From Atrichornis clamosus (lineage: Eukaryota > Chordata > Aves > Passeriformes > Menuridae): a stretch of 64,000 nt of DNA. Below, one piece after another: positions 1 through 10,250 of this stretch. Numbering within the stretch: position 1 is the stretch's first letter; each line of letters starts with the position of its first letter. A program made the position numbers and the translations under genes. The stretch covers positions 1 through 64,000 of the forward strand of contig WBMZ01000389.1 of assembly GCA_013400975.1 (NCBI GenBank), read 5' to 3'. The notes below the pieces were generated by a model. The model saw only the letters and a program-made list of their open reading frames with translations. It did not search any database and was not told where the DNA came from.

Positions 1-915
1 TGGCCTAGAGCAGGCTGTCAGGGACAGCGCTCCAGGCAGGCACAGAGGGCCTGGACACAGCCGAGCCACAGCACTCAAGTGCGGACAGTGGCACTGCCAG
101 TTCCACAGAGGACAATACACACCTTGAAGAGCTCCCAACCACTGCAGGACAGAGCCAGCAGTGCGCTGGCAGCAAAGGAGAGCAGTTCCTCACAGCAGTC
201 ACTCCACTTTCCTCCCAGCTCCTCCCACAAGGCCGTTTTAAGCACTCACCTTCCAAGAACCTTGGCACAAGAGCACAAACCCTACAGAGGAGGCAGAACC
301 AACCACAAGTCCCTAAAGATGGGAAGCCTGTCTAGGAAAAACACATTCCCTGCCTCCCTGATCCCCATTTCTTTCTTGACTAATGCTGACTGAAGCCTTC
401 AGAAGGAGATGGGGTCCTCCCCACTATTTTGGAGTCACAGAGTGGTCTCAGGTGAGCCAGACCACACCAGAGCCACTGAGCAGAGCCCAACCAAAACCAC
501 CCCTACCTCACGCTGGGCTCTCTGTGACCCTTGCCAAATTAAGCAAGGAAGCAGACAACTGGATCTTGTGTGTTGGAAAACTTGTTCAGTCATAACCCAT
601 AAAAATACCTGAGTGCCCACCTACAGGAGCTGCCACAGCACTCAGGCCACAGCCACCTCAACTTCCCAGGCCATTTAACACCTAAATACTCCCCAATTCC
701 AAGCCCTTTGATGACTTATCCATGGACTTATTGCCAGAATCAGTAGGACAAAAGACAGCCACTAAAGAGCCACCAGCATCACTTTGACTTTCATTTACAC
801 AGCAGCAAAGGAAAACCAGTTCTACTTTTCCTTCCTTGGAAGATGATCTCCAGTGTTCCTTTGGCAGCCAAAATACAGCATGGATATTGTAAGGGCAGCA
901 AGCCTGGCCATCCTG
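1..915. other. Non-coding stretch, no supported feature
   Basis: Mixed-composition unique sequence. The open frames here are short and unrelated to any protein I recognise, and I see no repeat family. Confidence 0.6.
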
Positions 916-1100
916 GAATCATAGAATGATTTGGGTGGGAAAGGACTCTAAAGCCCATCCATTCCCCCCACCTGCCATGGGCAGGGACACCTTCCACTAT
1001 CCCAGGGAGCTCCAAGCCCCATCCAACCTGGCCTTGGACACTTCCAGGGATGGGGCAGCCACAGCTTCTCTGGGCACCCTGTGCCAGGGCCTCACCACCC
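916..1100 (-). mobile_element. CR1 LINE 3' fragment
   Basis: The stretch begins with the reverse complement of the CR1 tail (ATCATAGAATGATTTGGGTG). It continues through the typical CR1 3' end, with the segment around CTGCCATGGGCAGGGACACC and the segment ending GTGCCAGGGCCTCACCACCC. It is a 5'-truncated copy of about 185 bases lying on the minus strand, the same sense as STX8. Divergence looks moderate. Confidence 0.9.
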
Positions 1101-3250
1101 AGGATTTTGTGCAGTTTTCAAGTACCTGAACTCACCTTTCCCTGTCTCCACAGGGCTTACACAGCACAGCACACAGAGAGCCTCCAAATCCACCATCTCC
1201 TTATTTCAAGCAGAGCCTAAACACCTACATCCTGACTGCTGCAGGGACACCACAGCCTTCAGAGCAGCTCTGCAGGTAAACCCAGGCTGGAGCAAACCCA
1301 GTGACAGAGAGGTCTCAGCAGAGGATCCCGGCACAAGAACAGCTTTTCATCACCAGCAGGGCTGGCTGATCCAAACTCAAGATACTCCCTTCCACGGAAG
1401 TGTCTTTCCCAGAACATTAACCACTCATATTCCCACACAAATGTGCTGTGAATGCTCCAAAGAGGACAGTGAAACACGGGAGAACTGAGCTTGTTCTGCA
1501 TTCACCGACAGAACTGCATCCAGAACCAGAGCCATCAGCACCTTCCAAATACCAAAGGGGATGGCAAACAAGCATAAAACACTCAATGATGTAGGAAGTG
1601 GCTTAGACGACATGGCAAAGTAACCAAGGAAATGTTAATAATGTTGTTATTACCACAATAACCAGTAAAGCAGAAGCAGTAACACTGAAAATGGTGCAGA
1701 AAATAAAGAATTCCAATTTCAGCAAAGGGCTGAGGTGAAGTGACAAGTCTGAAGACCCACTGCTCCATACATCCCCCACCCAAACCTGAAGGTTTAACAA
1801 AACCTGGAGTTCAGCTTTAAACCTCTGCCCAATTCCCAAGGGATCTAAGCATCTTGTCCAAACACACTGTGCCAAATGAAGTGTTTCTAAGTCTGAAAAC
1901 ACAGAATGCACAATTCACAGGAAGAAACCCAAACATCTCATCTCAGGAAGCCGGGAATGTTCTGTTTATGGCACTGCCTTGCCCCTGAAAGCATGCTGTA
2001 AAATACCCAGCATGAATCATTTGGCACAGTTGGTGTTTTTCTAGAAGGCCTAAACATGGGGCTTTTTCCCCTCACTTTGGAGTCTTTAATTCAATATCAA
2101 GGTGGGAAATGAATATTTTTGCATTTAACTTAAATGCCAGAAAAACATTTGCTGCTTTTCTAGCAGGAATGAGTCACTTTGGCTCCATTAAGGTGCTTTT
2201 CCAAAGCTTTTTAGCAGCACTGTCACCTTGCTAATGCTCTAGAGCTAAACCCAAAACATTGTCTGCTGGGATCCCCCCAGACTTTACAAACACTGCAGCA
2301 GAACCAACCCACCCAGCCCTGCAGGGGCTGGAAACCTCAGAGCTAAATAAAATCACCAAGCCCAGTGAGAAGCATTACAGCCAGGAATATCTTTGCTTCT
2401 GGAGAGTTTATACTTTCCAAACTCCTTGAATTTGGTAGATTTAGGAGAGTTATGCAAACATGCCTATTATGTTAAAAATCGAACCCTCGTGATACACACT
2501 GTGCTGTGTCAACTTGTCTTTTCTCACAGGCAACCAGAAACAACAGCCAAGGGGCAAATGCCAGTAAAAACTGCAAATTTCCTCTGCCCCTGCCCATGCT
2601 GGAGCACAGGGAAGGGCAGGAGGAAGCAGTTCCCACCTACACGAAGGGAACCACTTCACAGGACACAACATCTGAATTACAGCCACCACCCTGGAGTTCC
2701 CCAGCTGAGGCATTAAAAAAGGTTTACAGAGATTAGGGATGGGTGAATGGTATCCCCATCCTGCTCTGCTCATACTCCACCCTGAATCCCAGCTGGAAAT
2801 TCTGGGAGCTCTCCCCAGCTCCCTCTGCCAAGTCTGGACAGCTGGGTGCTCTCTAATATGTGGAAGAAACTCCTTATTCTCAACATGCATCCCAGACTCC
2901 TGTCTGGGCTCAGATCCCCAGGCAGCCCCACCATCCCCTCTCCCATCCCAAATGGGTACCAAGGCTTCTCCTCGGGTTAATTTGCAGTTTTCAAAAAAAA
3001 GCAACAGAGCAACATGATCGAGACCAAGTGTTTCAGTGTGGATCCAGGGACACGAGGCTTCTCCAGGTGCCAAAAGCCACCTTCAGCTGCTGTCCAGAGA
3101 GTTCGTGGCCACCAGACTGAGACCAAAGGCCACACCGTATCTTTGGGAGGTGATGGCTGCAAAGCCTCCAGCCCCAAATATCCATGAGGCCTGGAGACAC
3201 TCTTCCCACTGGAGCGGAAGAAACACTTTCACTAGACACAAAATACACAA
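1101..3250. other. Non-coding stretch
   Basis: No gene or repeat family is supported. The part from about 1970 to 2250 is AT-rich with runs such as TTTTTGCATTTAACTTAAAT. A 207-codon minus-strand open frame at 2450-3073 shows no recognisable domain or splice context and is probably chance. Confidence 0.55.
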
Positions 3251-3355
3251 TTATAGAATGGTTTGGGTCGGAAGAGACCTTAAAGCTCATCTTGTTCCAC
3301 CCCCTGCCACGGGACGGACACCTTCCATAGACCAGGTTGCTGAGAGCTCCATCCA
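3251..3355 (-). mobile_element. CR1 LINE 3' end, short fragment
   Basis: The reverse-complement CR1 terminus (TTATAGAATGGTTTGGGTCG) is followed by the GAGACCTTAAAGCTCAT and CACCTTCCATAGACCAGGTT blocks of the CR1 3' region. After about 105 bases the match stops and unique sequence resumes. Confidence 0.88.
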
Positions 3356-6300
3356 GGATGGGGAATTCCTAATTCTTGCCCACATAAATGCACAGCCAGG
3401 CACCAGCTATGTACAAACCCATGTTTGCTCCTTACTGGAGCAACCTCTGGCCCTCCATTAGGACCAACGAAGAATCCTGCATGGACGAACCCCTTCCTAC
3501 CCCCAGGAATTACTTCTGTTTCCCCACACAGGCAGTGGGATGGCTGGGGGGCTCAGAGCAGGGCTGTCTGTGGTCGAGGCAGGGATGACCTCTGGCAGTG
3601 CCAGCTTGCACTCCCTGCTTCCCGAGTTTGCCAACAGGCACAAAGGCTGTGTCCGTGTGCTGTCCCCTCAGCCCCAGCCCCTCTGCATGGGGGGCCGGAG
3701 CCTCACACGTTAACAGCCCCCTCGAGACAAAGCCTGGGATCTTCTTAATTAAGTCGAAGTGAAAGGCAGCCTAAAAGCATCCCACTTACATCCCGGGAGT
3801 AGCTCCCTCTGCACTTCAAATGCCCGGAGCACTGCCCGCCAGCCCGGCCTCAATAGCTTCTCCAGGATTTTCCCCCTGTGAATGGGAATGCCGGGCCTTC
3901 TCCTGGCCTCTTCAGCCTCCTCTCATCTTCCCTCCAGTTTTAGACGTGTCTCTGGGATAGAGAGGAGGAAACAAAGGGGTTGCTTGTGTGTCAGGAGCCC
4001 TCGGAGGGGCTGCGTTTCAGTCCACCCTTCTCCAAAGCAGGGCAGTGTCTGGAGAGCTCTTTAGCAGTTTTTGTCTCATTAACATTTCCATGAGGGATCA
4101 AAGAATATATTAAAAAATATCTAAGTACAATTCCTGCTACGGAACGGGAATATATAAGAAAATCTGCTCAGACGCCTTTCCCTGATCCCTGGCATTATTG
4201 TCAGATAATTGTCTCCTCATGAAACCAGCTTTTATTCCCCCCGAACCCCACGGAAGTCTCAGCAGATCCATCCCACCAAGCCCCCGCTGCCCCGTCCTTT
4301 TTCCATCCTCAGGGCCAAGCTGCCCGGTGCTCCTCCCAAACAGAACCCAGTTATTCCCTGGCAGTAAGTCACTGGGAGCAGGGATTGCTTTAATGTTGCC
4401 CCTTGGAGCAGCTGCTGGGGGTGGGCTGGGAGGTGGCCATGGAGCTGGGATGAATACTAAGGAAGCACTGAGGCATCACAGGGGGACGGGGTAGGATTTT
4501 CTCCTGGCAGGAGGCAAATCAGGGAGCTCTACGTGTCCCAAAAGAGCCTTTTTCTTCCTCCTCCTCGGGTCTCTCCCTGCACAAGCCCTGCCAGTGTGGG
4601 AGCTGCCACACCTGGAGCCGTGTCTGGCCCCACCAGCCGGACCCTGCCCATGCCCCGGCCCCATCCATGATTCCTCCCGGCTCATTAGGGATGCCCAGCA
4701 ACACCCCACACACAAAGCCACGGCAAACAGAGTGTGGGGAGAAGGGGGAAGGGGAGAGAAGGGGATTTTTTTCTCTTTTTTTTTTAAAAGAAAGGAGTGC
4801 AGAGGAATTCCTCATTCACTGATCTGTAGAATACATTAATATCCCAAGTGTTGGCACAGCCTCCCATGCTCGGGGGACCAACAATGCAAGCAATGACTCC
4901 GAGTCTGGGATCTTCAAATAAACCACCCCTGCTGTCATGGCCACCAGGAAAGAGAATAACAGCAATATTAGCTGACCTTCATTTTGTTGTTTCTCCAGAC
5001 CTGACTGCTAGACCTCTGTTTGCCTGTTACTAGGATTTCTTGGCTGAAAAATGTGAGCATTTCCTAGACGATACAAGAGGCAGTTTATTAGGTAAATAAA
5101 CCAGGCCCTAAGCAGCCACTGCTGCTTGATAATGAGTAGGGAAGGAAAGGCCCAGACCTCTCTGCACCACCTAAAATAACCCCAATCAAGGCTCTCTAAC
5201 TACCATCACACGCATATTTTTCAGCAGACAGTTAATGAACAAGAGAAGGTCATTCCAGCCAAGCCAACTTGTGCTCAAAACCATTTGCTGAGAAAACTAC
5301 AGGCCATAAAAATCCCAGCAGGCACTATCTGTATCCTATAAAACTGTCCCTCTATGGAAGCAGAAAGAAGTTTAAAGTAAGTGTATTCTTCCAGGTTTCT
5401 GACAAAAGAAAGCATCAAGGGGAAGATATTTACAGAGGAGGGATGGGAAGGAGAGCAGGGGACGGACACCCCACACCTGCTTACCTCAGCCCCAGGAGCT
5501 AAAGGGATAAACATCATTAATTATCAGGCAGACAATGACCCAAGGGTGAGGTGCAAGCCTGCAGCACCTCCCACAAAAGGCTACTGCAAACTCGAGGCAA
5601 ATTTTCCAACATTTCCCGCTGCATCTCACAGATAAATGCAATAACCAGACGGATTCAGAAAGCATGGCTTGGAAAATGAAGTTTCCACTGAAACACAGCT
5701 AGTGGTACTGTTTCCCTTGCCAAAAGAGCAATGTTCTGGTGCAGGGTTTTTTTAATATTTAGGAGGTGAGTACTACACAGGAGCTCCTGTGTGTTACAGG
5801 CCATCTGGGGTGTGGTACAACACAGCCATAATGCATCCAGTGACCCACCAGTCACAGCCTCACACCTGCAACTCCTCTGCAGAGCCCAGCACTCGCCAGG
5901 ATTTCACACCAAAGTCACTGGCACAAGCTGACCATCCTGCAGCAGAAAAAAAACCTCCTTCCTTTCCTACCCCAAATTTCTGAAGCAGGCAGGCTGCACA
6001 TTCAAACAGCTAATCCCACTGTGCTGCTGCAGATCTGTGGCAGGAAAGAATTCCTGCCACCAGCATCCAGCTGGGTTTGCAAACAAGTGTGACATTCCAG
6101 TGTCACTGCTCTGCTTTCACCACAAAGGTGTGGAAGGCACTGCAAACACCAGCTCCAGTGATGGCACAGCAGCACCAGCGTGAGCCCCATGTCCCCTCTG
6201 TGACATCCAGCACCCATCACCTCTGTGTGACCCTGAGCAAAGGAAGCAGAGCCTCCCTGGAGCCTCAGGCAAGCAGCCAGGTGCCAGCCTGGGACCTTCA

Positions 6301-6368
6301 CCAGGGCTGCACTCACACCTTCAGCTGCAGCACCGGCCAGAGCCACAGAGTGTCACCTGCAAGAACTA
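3356..6368. other. Non-coding stretch with G-rich and T-rich tracts
   Basis: No gene is supported. Around 4060-4180 is an AT-rich block. At 4736-4764 there are four runs of four or five G, followed directly by a T-rich tract at 4766-4786. A minus-strand open frame around 4800-5020 of some 60 codons contains a hydrophobic stretch but has no convincing acceptor. Confidence 0.55.
4736..4764 (+). other. G-quadruplex-type motif
   Basis: Four G runs (4736-4739, 4744-4748, 4751-4754, 4761-4764) are separated by loops of 4, 2 and 6 bases. This satisfies the usual G3+N1-7 pattern. It lies on the strand opposite STX8 transcription. Confidence 0.7.
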
Positions 6369-6386
6369 CCTGTATTTAAATACAGG
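6369..6386. repeat. Perfect 18-base palindrome
   Basis: CCTGTATTTAAATACAGG reads the same on both strands with no spacer. It abuts the broken end of the CR1 copy that begins at about 6385. Confidence 0.9.
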
Positions 6387-6880
6387 CCCTTGTCCCAAGC
6401 CCCTCTCCAGCTCTACTGTCCCAAGCCCCTCTTCAGCCCTTTAGGAACTGGAAGGGGCTCTAAGATCCCCTGGAGCCTTCTCTTCTCCAGGCCAAATACC
6501 CTGAGCTCCCTCAGCCTGTCTCCACAGGTGTGGAGGTGTTCCAGTCCTCTGACCATTTACCTTCTGGACTCATTCCAGCAGCTCCACATCCCTCTGGTGT
6601 TGGTGCCCCCCGGGCTGGAGGCAGCTCTGCAGGTGGGGTCTCACCTGAGCAGGGCAGAATCCCCCCTCCCCTGCTGCCCACACTGGGGGATCAGCCCAGG
6701 GCATGGGGGGTTCTGGGGGCCAGAGAACACAGCCAGGGAATGTTGAGCTTCTGGTCACCAACACCCCCAAGTCCTTCTCTTCAGGGCTGCTCTGGATCCA
6801 TCCCCACCCAGCCTAGTTTGGGATCGCTCCGACCCAAGTGCAGGACCCTGGCAGTGCTGAACTCCCCGGGTTCACAGGGA
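6385..6880 (-). mobile_element. CR1 LINE fragment, tail missing
   Basis: The reverse complement of the CR1 ORF2 end and 3' region is recognisable in order: the TTAGGAACTGGAAGG block, TCTTCTCCAGGCCAAAT, CTCCCTCAGCCTGTCTCCAC, GGTGGGGTCTCACCTGAGCA, TTGAGCTTCTGGTCACCAAC and ACCCCCAAGTCCTTCTCTTC, ending near GACCCAAGTGCAGGACCCTG. The extreme 3' tail is absent at the left. A 26-base unit is duplicated at the left end (6391-6416 and 6417-6442, several differences). Confidence 0.88.
6391..6442. repeat. 26-base tandem duplication inside CR1
   Basis: Two head-to-tail copies both begin TGTCCCAAGCCCCTCT, at 6391 and 6417. Other CR1 copies have the segment once, so the duplication arose in this copy. Confidence 0.8.
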
Positions 6881-8614
6881 CCCGTGACCCCAGTCTCCGT
6901 GGGGCTGCTCCCACCCCAGCCCCACATCCCACACCTCCCACCCTGCTCTGAGCACCCCGAGCACAGCCCTGGCACAGGGACACTCCCTGGCCCCGGCCGC
7001 AGCTCAGGGGCCAGGCCGGACACACGGCTCCCTCACGCTTTCCCAAAACAAACCCACCAATCCCAGATGTGCAGCATGGCTTAATGACCACTCTGCTGGA
7101 AGCAGGACTCCTGCCTTTGAGTGCCACGAGACAAACGCTGCGCCAACATATTGACTTTCACCTTCAGTAAATACGTTTTCTAAAGCAACACCAGAAATGT
7201 CCCCACACCCACAGACCTGAAACCGACCCCTGCAAGGGCAGGGCTCAATTACTGCTCTTCCCATGTGCCCGAGGACAGTTTTCCTCCAGTCAGTTGGCAC
7301 GATGGCAGGAATCCTACTGTATTTCTGCAAAACAAGAACTATTTGAGATCACAGCCCCTGTTGATTTATATCCCTGGTTTCTGGTGGGATCAGCATCTTC
7401 TGTGCATCTCAGCAAGCCCTGAAGAGACAACATAACCACTTGGCCCTAGCAGACTAATTTCTCCACTGACCACATCCTCTGTGTATTGTTGTGTCCATCC
7501 AGTGCCTGGGGCTTGGGAAGCAGAATTCCAGATGCCGGACCCTCGCTCTGCCCAGGCACTGTGTGCTCAGCACAGCCCTGTGTTGGGGTGGGTTTAGGGT
7601 GACACGACCAAGAGAGGCTGGAAAAGGCTCCACATTGGGGAGCCAAAGATTAAGGCGGAATTTCACTCACAAGAATTACTACAAACATTTAACTCAGATA
7701 ATTTCCCCCCTAATTTAGTTCTAACGCGGCACGAAGTCCCCAGGCCTGAACACCGTTGTGTTTCAGCTCCAGAACGAGTAGAGCAATTATTTTGTCATTG
7801 AGCACATTAGGAAAGAAAAGGCAGAAGGAGGCAAGTTTGAGCCTCTTTGGTAATGTACAAATTAACACATTTCATCACCATTTTCAGAAATATAAATTAA
7901 TGATTTAATTCTGCAACATGTATCCTTGGAAACCAAGCTGTAAGCACTCGCCCTTGCATATTGAACACAATTCCATTTTTTTCAATATTGAAATACAATT
8001 AACTGCTTGGCCTTTTGCAGTGATGGACAGCTTGGGTGAGCAGGGTGCCCAGGGGTTTATTTTACCACCAGATTTGTAGGGTCCCACTATGTGGGTTGAC
8101 AACAGCTGCTCTAAATCTCCTGATAGGTATGTACAAGCACTGATGAAGTTCAGTCTGTTTGAACAGCTGCATATGCAAATGTAATTAAGAAGATGTCTAT
8201 TGCCTTTTGCTCTCCCTCTCCCCTCACCCTGATGGGGAGCGATGGCATTTCACAGCTCCAGGCTTCAACCTCTGCCTGATTTACATCTCACAGCCGAGTC
8301 CCAGAAATGCCACTCTTGGGGTGTCCTTACAATCAGGGCTCAGCTGCTGAGCACGGGACTATTTTGCAATCTCGATGCCCACTTGGAAAGCACCCCCTTG
8401 GAGCGTATCCCAAGTGTATCCCAGCCAAGGAACTTCTCCCCACCTCGCTTTACACGACTGTGGCTGCCCCTCACCCTGTGTTTACAGCACACCTGCCGTG
8501 CAGCCCGAGTGAACCATTTCACTCTTGTCTCCATCTGCAGTCACTACCCAGGGAGATGCTCTTGGGTCACCACAGCCAGGAAAAGGCACATGGGAAGGCG
8601 GGGCACAGGGACAG
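6881..8614. other. Non-coding stretch with AT-rich block
   Basis: No gene is supported. The part from about 7670 to 8010 is AT-rich, with several TAAT/ATTA cores and little sign of repeats. It could be conserved non-coding DNA. Confidence 0.5.
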
Positions 8615-9363
8615 AAGACTGGGACAAGTCCACTGGATTCTGCACTTGGATTACAATGATCCCCTGCAGCTCCAGGCTTGGGGCAGAGTGACGGGAAAGG
8701 GCCTGGTGGGAAAGGCCCTGAGGGTGCTGGTGACAGCAGCTGGACAGGAGCCCAGGTGTGCCCAGTGGCCACGAGGCCAAGGGCACCTGGCCTGTCCCAG
8801 CCCTGGGGGGGCCACAGCCCCAGGGCAGGGCCTGTCCCTGTCCTGGCACTGCTGGGGCACCTCCAGGGCTGGGGCAGCTCTGGGACCCTCGGGACAGGAG
8901 AGCCCTGGAGGGGCTGGAGGTGCCCAGGGAAGGGAACGGAGCTGGGAAGGGGCTGGAGCAGCAGGAGCTGCTCAGGGAGCTGGGAAAGGGGCTCAGCCTG
9001 GAGCAAAGGAGGCTCAGGGGGGCCCTTCTGGCTCTGCACAAGTCCCTGACAGGAGGGGGCAGCCAGGGAGGGTCGGGCTCTGCTCCCAGGGAACAGGGAC
9101 AGGAGGAGAGGGAACGGCCTCAGGCTGTGCCAGGGGAGGGGCAGGTTGAGTATTAGGGAAAATTTGTTCACTGAAGGGTTGTCAAGCATTGGAATGGCCT
9201 GCCTGGGGAGGTGGTGGGGTCACCATCCCTGGAAGTGTTCAAAAAACGTGTGGATGTGGCACTGGAGGACGTGGATTACTGCTGGACACGGGGGTGGGGC
9301 TGGGTTGACAACTGGACTTGATGATCTCAGAGGCCTTTTCCAGCCTCAGTGATTCCATGATTC
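8615..9363 (+). mobile_element. CR1 LINE 3' fragment, longest copy
   Basis: A plus-oriented CR1 covers the end of the ORF2 region and the 3' untranslated part. Recognisable blocks are TTCTGCACTTGG, GGAGCTGCTCAGGGAGCTGG, TCCCTGACAGGAGGGGGCAG, GTGTTCAAAAAACGTGTGGA and the terminus TTTTCCAGCCTCAGTGATTC. It ends in the degenerate GATTCCATGATTCC tail repeat. It is antisense to STX8. Long open frames across it are effects of GC-rich CR1 sequence. The body at 8810-9148 is nearly identical to 50017-50355, but the tail differs. Confidence 0.92.
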
Positions 9364-9799
9364 CAAGTGACCATTGGTTGAAGCCCCAGAGCCAGGGCTT
9401 GGTGGGAGGATGGGAAAGGCCACAGGGGTTCTGGAGGGTCTCAGTGCCACAGGATGAGCTGTCATTAAATGAGGTGAGCGGGTTAATGAGGGCAGGACTG
9501 CTGCACCCAGGTCTTTCCCTTCAAATTGAGCTTATCTGGGATGTGTATCCCAAAATTAGGGATCCCTCCAGAAGCAGAGGGGAACTGCAGCACCCACACA
9601 ACTGCCCCGTGTATGGAAGAAAGAGTTGTGAGCAACCCCAGTCTGACCAACATGAGCAGGATGGAGGCTCCAGAGCAAACTAAAACTATTTAGAACATGA
9701 AATAAAATGGCAAAGAGGGTGGAAAACACTGGGACTGCACTGAGGGGAAATCAGATCACACAGAGCTAACCAGGTTAGCTGGTCAGATAATGAATTTTC
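9364..9799. other. Non-coding stretch between two CR1 copies
   Basis: Nothing coding is supported. The end of this stretch may belong to the old CR1 that follows. Confidence 0.45.
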
Positions 9800-10250
9800 T
9801 GGACAAAGGAAGTGAGATAGACCCCACTCACACAGACTTCAGCAAAGCACCTGATACAGCACCACGTGGGACATCCTGAAATGAAAAAAGGGGGATTAGC
9901 AGAACTGGAAGGGCAGGAAGCCGAGGAAAGGCGTTGAAAGAAGGATCAGAATGGATGGGGGTCACTGGCAGAGCTCCTCCAGGAATGGTCAGGAGGCTGA
10001 TCTTATTAAATATTTTTATTAATGACCTTGGCACAAGAAGTAAGTGTGCTAATGAAATCTGCTGCTGACACGAAGTTGGAAAGCAGCACCAGCACACAGG
10101 AAAGCTGGGACAGAACAGAGGGAAAAAATGGGTAACTGTGAAGATGAATGGAGGAAGGCTGAAATTCCATGGGATGGGAGAGGAAGCCACGCACTGGGGA
10201 TAAACAATAGTTTTTGCTGTGAGTTGGAAAGAAAATGAACTTGAGTGGAA
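9800..10250 (+). mobile_element. Old, diverged CR1-type LINE (reverse transcriptase region)
   Basis: The order and spacing match the CR1 reverse-transcriptase region. A segment at about 9834-9860 resembles the one encoding F-S-K-A-F-D. A segment at 10009-10030 resembles the one for I-N-D-L, and 10057-10085 matches the block encoding A-D-D-T-K-L. Stops and indels interrupt every frame. It is much more diverged than the copy just upstream and may extend to about 10390. It could be an ancient CR1 subfamily shared by amniotes. Confidence 0.7.

Noticed and set aside
1603..1720. Minus-strand hydrophobic peptide near a TTTTCAG acceptor-like site, considered as the STX8 last exon
   Set aside because: Read in the required phase it gives a short Leu-rich peptide ending in an early stop, without the conserved syntaxin-8 C-terminus.
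4797..5010. Minus-strand open frame of about 60 codons with a hydrophobic stretch, considered as a missing transmembrane exon of STX8
   Set aside because: The residues do not match the syntaxin-8 anchor (no Val-rich run ending Trp-Pro-Thr), the upstream context lacks a pyrimidine-tract acceptor in the right phase, and the frame runs well past the expected stop.
8307..9149. 280-codon plus-strand open frame
   Set aside because: Its right half is CR1 sequence in an unrelated frame, and the left half shows no domain. GC-rich CR1 copies give long chance frames on both strands, and similar frames appear at 49925-50609.
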